A stretch of DNA of 15,746 nt from positions 1-15,746 of the forward strand of contig WGFD01000329.1 of NCBI GenBank assembly GCA_015492395.1, written 5' to 3'. Of this stretch, positions 15,356-15,746 are shown piece after piece. Positions within the stretch are counted from its first letter, which is position 1. Each line of letters starts with the position of its first letter. A model generated the notes under the pieces. The model did not search any database and was not told where the DNA came from. It saw nothing but the letters and a program-made list of their open reading frames with translations. The position numbers and the translations under genes are program-made. This stretch comes from Deltaproteobacteria bacterium. GTDB taxonomy: Bacteria > Desulfobacterota > GWC2-55-46 > S146-70.

Positions 15356-15746
15356 TCACGGAGTGACCGTTACACCCACACTGTCGTATATTCCACTTCC
15401 AAGGTCTGGAAGCCCGTCGGTGTTCACGTCGACGCCGAAGTGGAAGTTGTATGTGTTGGGCGGCAGCATCGATGTGTCGAGTATATCGACGCCGTCCAGA
15501 TTGAATGACGGTCCCTGATATGTTAAGGACTGCCCTTCTTTCCATCGCCCTGCTGAAGCGTCGAAGTGGAACCACTGCCCCGCCGCCTCCGCGAGCATCC
15601 ACCAATCCACGGGCGTTCCTGAGTAGTACCCTGGTATGAGGGTGGCGGTAACGGTAAGGTTTTCACCTTCTGCGATAGTTACAGGACCGTTAATGGAATT
15701 GGCCTTGATGTCCAGCAGAAAGTTCTGGGTGAAGAATATATCACTC
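15356..15746 (-). CDS. C-terminal part of an extracellular-type beta-sandwich protein (partial)
   Basis: The minus strand is open from the window edge to TGA 15356-15358, giving 129 visible codons. The protein reads as one copy of a domain common in secreted proteins of anaerobic bacteria: GPVTIAEGENLTVTATLIPG, then PVDWWMLAEAAGQWFHFD, then LPPNTYNFHFGVDVNTDG with a D-x-N-x-D-G calcium-type loop, ending YDSVGVTVTP. The usual position is the end of a large surface or secreted protein. An internal GTG at 15610 is not the real start because the frame continues upstream without a stop. No function can be given. Confidence 0.8.
   Translation of the reverse strand, partial: SDIFFTQNFLLDIKANSINGPVTIAEGENLTVTATLIPGYYSGTPVDWWMLAEAAGQWFHFDASAGRWKEGQSLTYQGPSFNLDGVDILDTSMLPPNTYNFHFGVDVNTDGLPDLGSGIYDSVGVTVTP

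Noticed and set aside
1..15746. CRISPR arrays, tRNA or rRNA genes, transposase or integrase genes
   Set aside because: I saw no regular repeat-spacer pattern, no tRNA-like cloverleaf and no recombinase motif on either strand; the apparent cassettes have no visible mobility gene.

Overview
The window is a bacterial defence-type operon on the + strand (about 1-13,370) next to two purine-synthesis genes (13,493-15,189) and the end of a minus-strand surface-type protein at the right edge. The host is probably a Gram-negative, environmental, moderately GC-rich bacterium. The right-edge protein carries a beta-sandwich type of repeat that I associate with Desulfobacterota and Nitrospirota, but this placement is weak.

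Layout: (1) the last 41 codons of an unknown gene, overlapping (2) a large SNF2-type helicase with a C-terminal DUF3883 nuclease-like domain; (3) a variable stretch at 3,666-7,233 with an ORF6N protein, an unrecognised possible PD-(D/E)XK-type protein, and an overlapping pair of an HD phosphohydrolase and a YwgA-like protein; (4) a DUF1156 (COG1743) adenine-specific DNA methyltransferase cut by an in-frame TAG, whose C-terminal 130 codons continue in the same frame; (5) a DUF499 (COG1483) AAA-type ATPase; (6) a staphylococcal-nuclease-like gene broken after about 38 codons; (7) purM and purN, overlapping by ATGA; (8) the C-terminal part of a minus-strand extracellular-type protein. A helicase, a DUF1156 methylase and a DUF499 ATPase together are a known defence-island association, so the core is best read as a methylation-linked anti-phage system.

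The most interesting signal is the stretch between helicase and methylase. It contains a second, diverged copy of the helicase 3' end (4,290-4,394) and a second, diverged copy of the methylase 5' end (5,239-5,313). The differences from the intact genes are mostly synonymous, so the fragments come from another functional version of the same operon and not from a recent local duplication. They divide the stretch into three cassettes: ORF6N; the possible nuclease; HD plus YwgA-like. This looks like a cargo slot in the defence operon where accessory genes accumulate by homologous recombination at conserved flanks.

Two further signs of rearrangement are the amber codon in the methylase and the broken nuclease at the junction with purM, which likely marks the island edge. 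The methylase could be inactive or shortened, so the whole system may be decaying in this strain, although the other long reading frames are intact.
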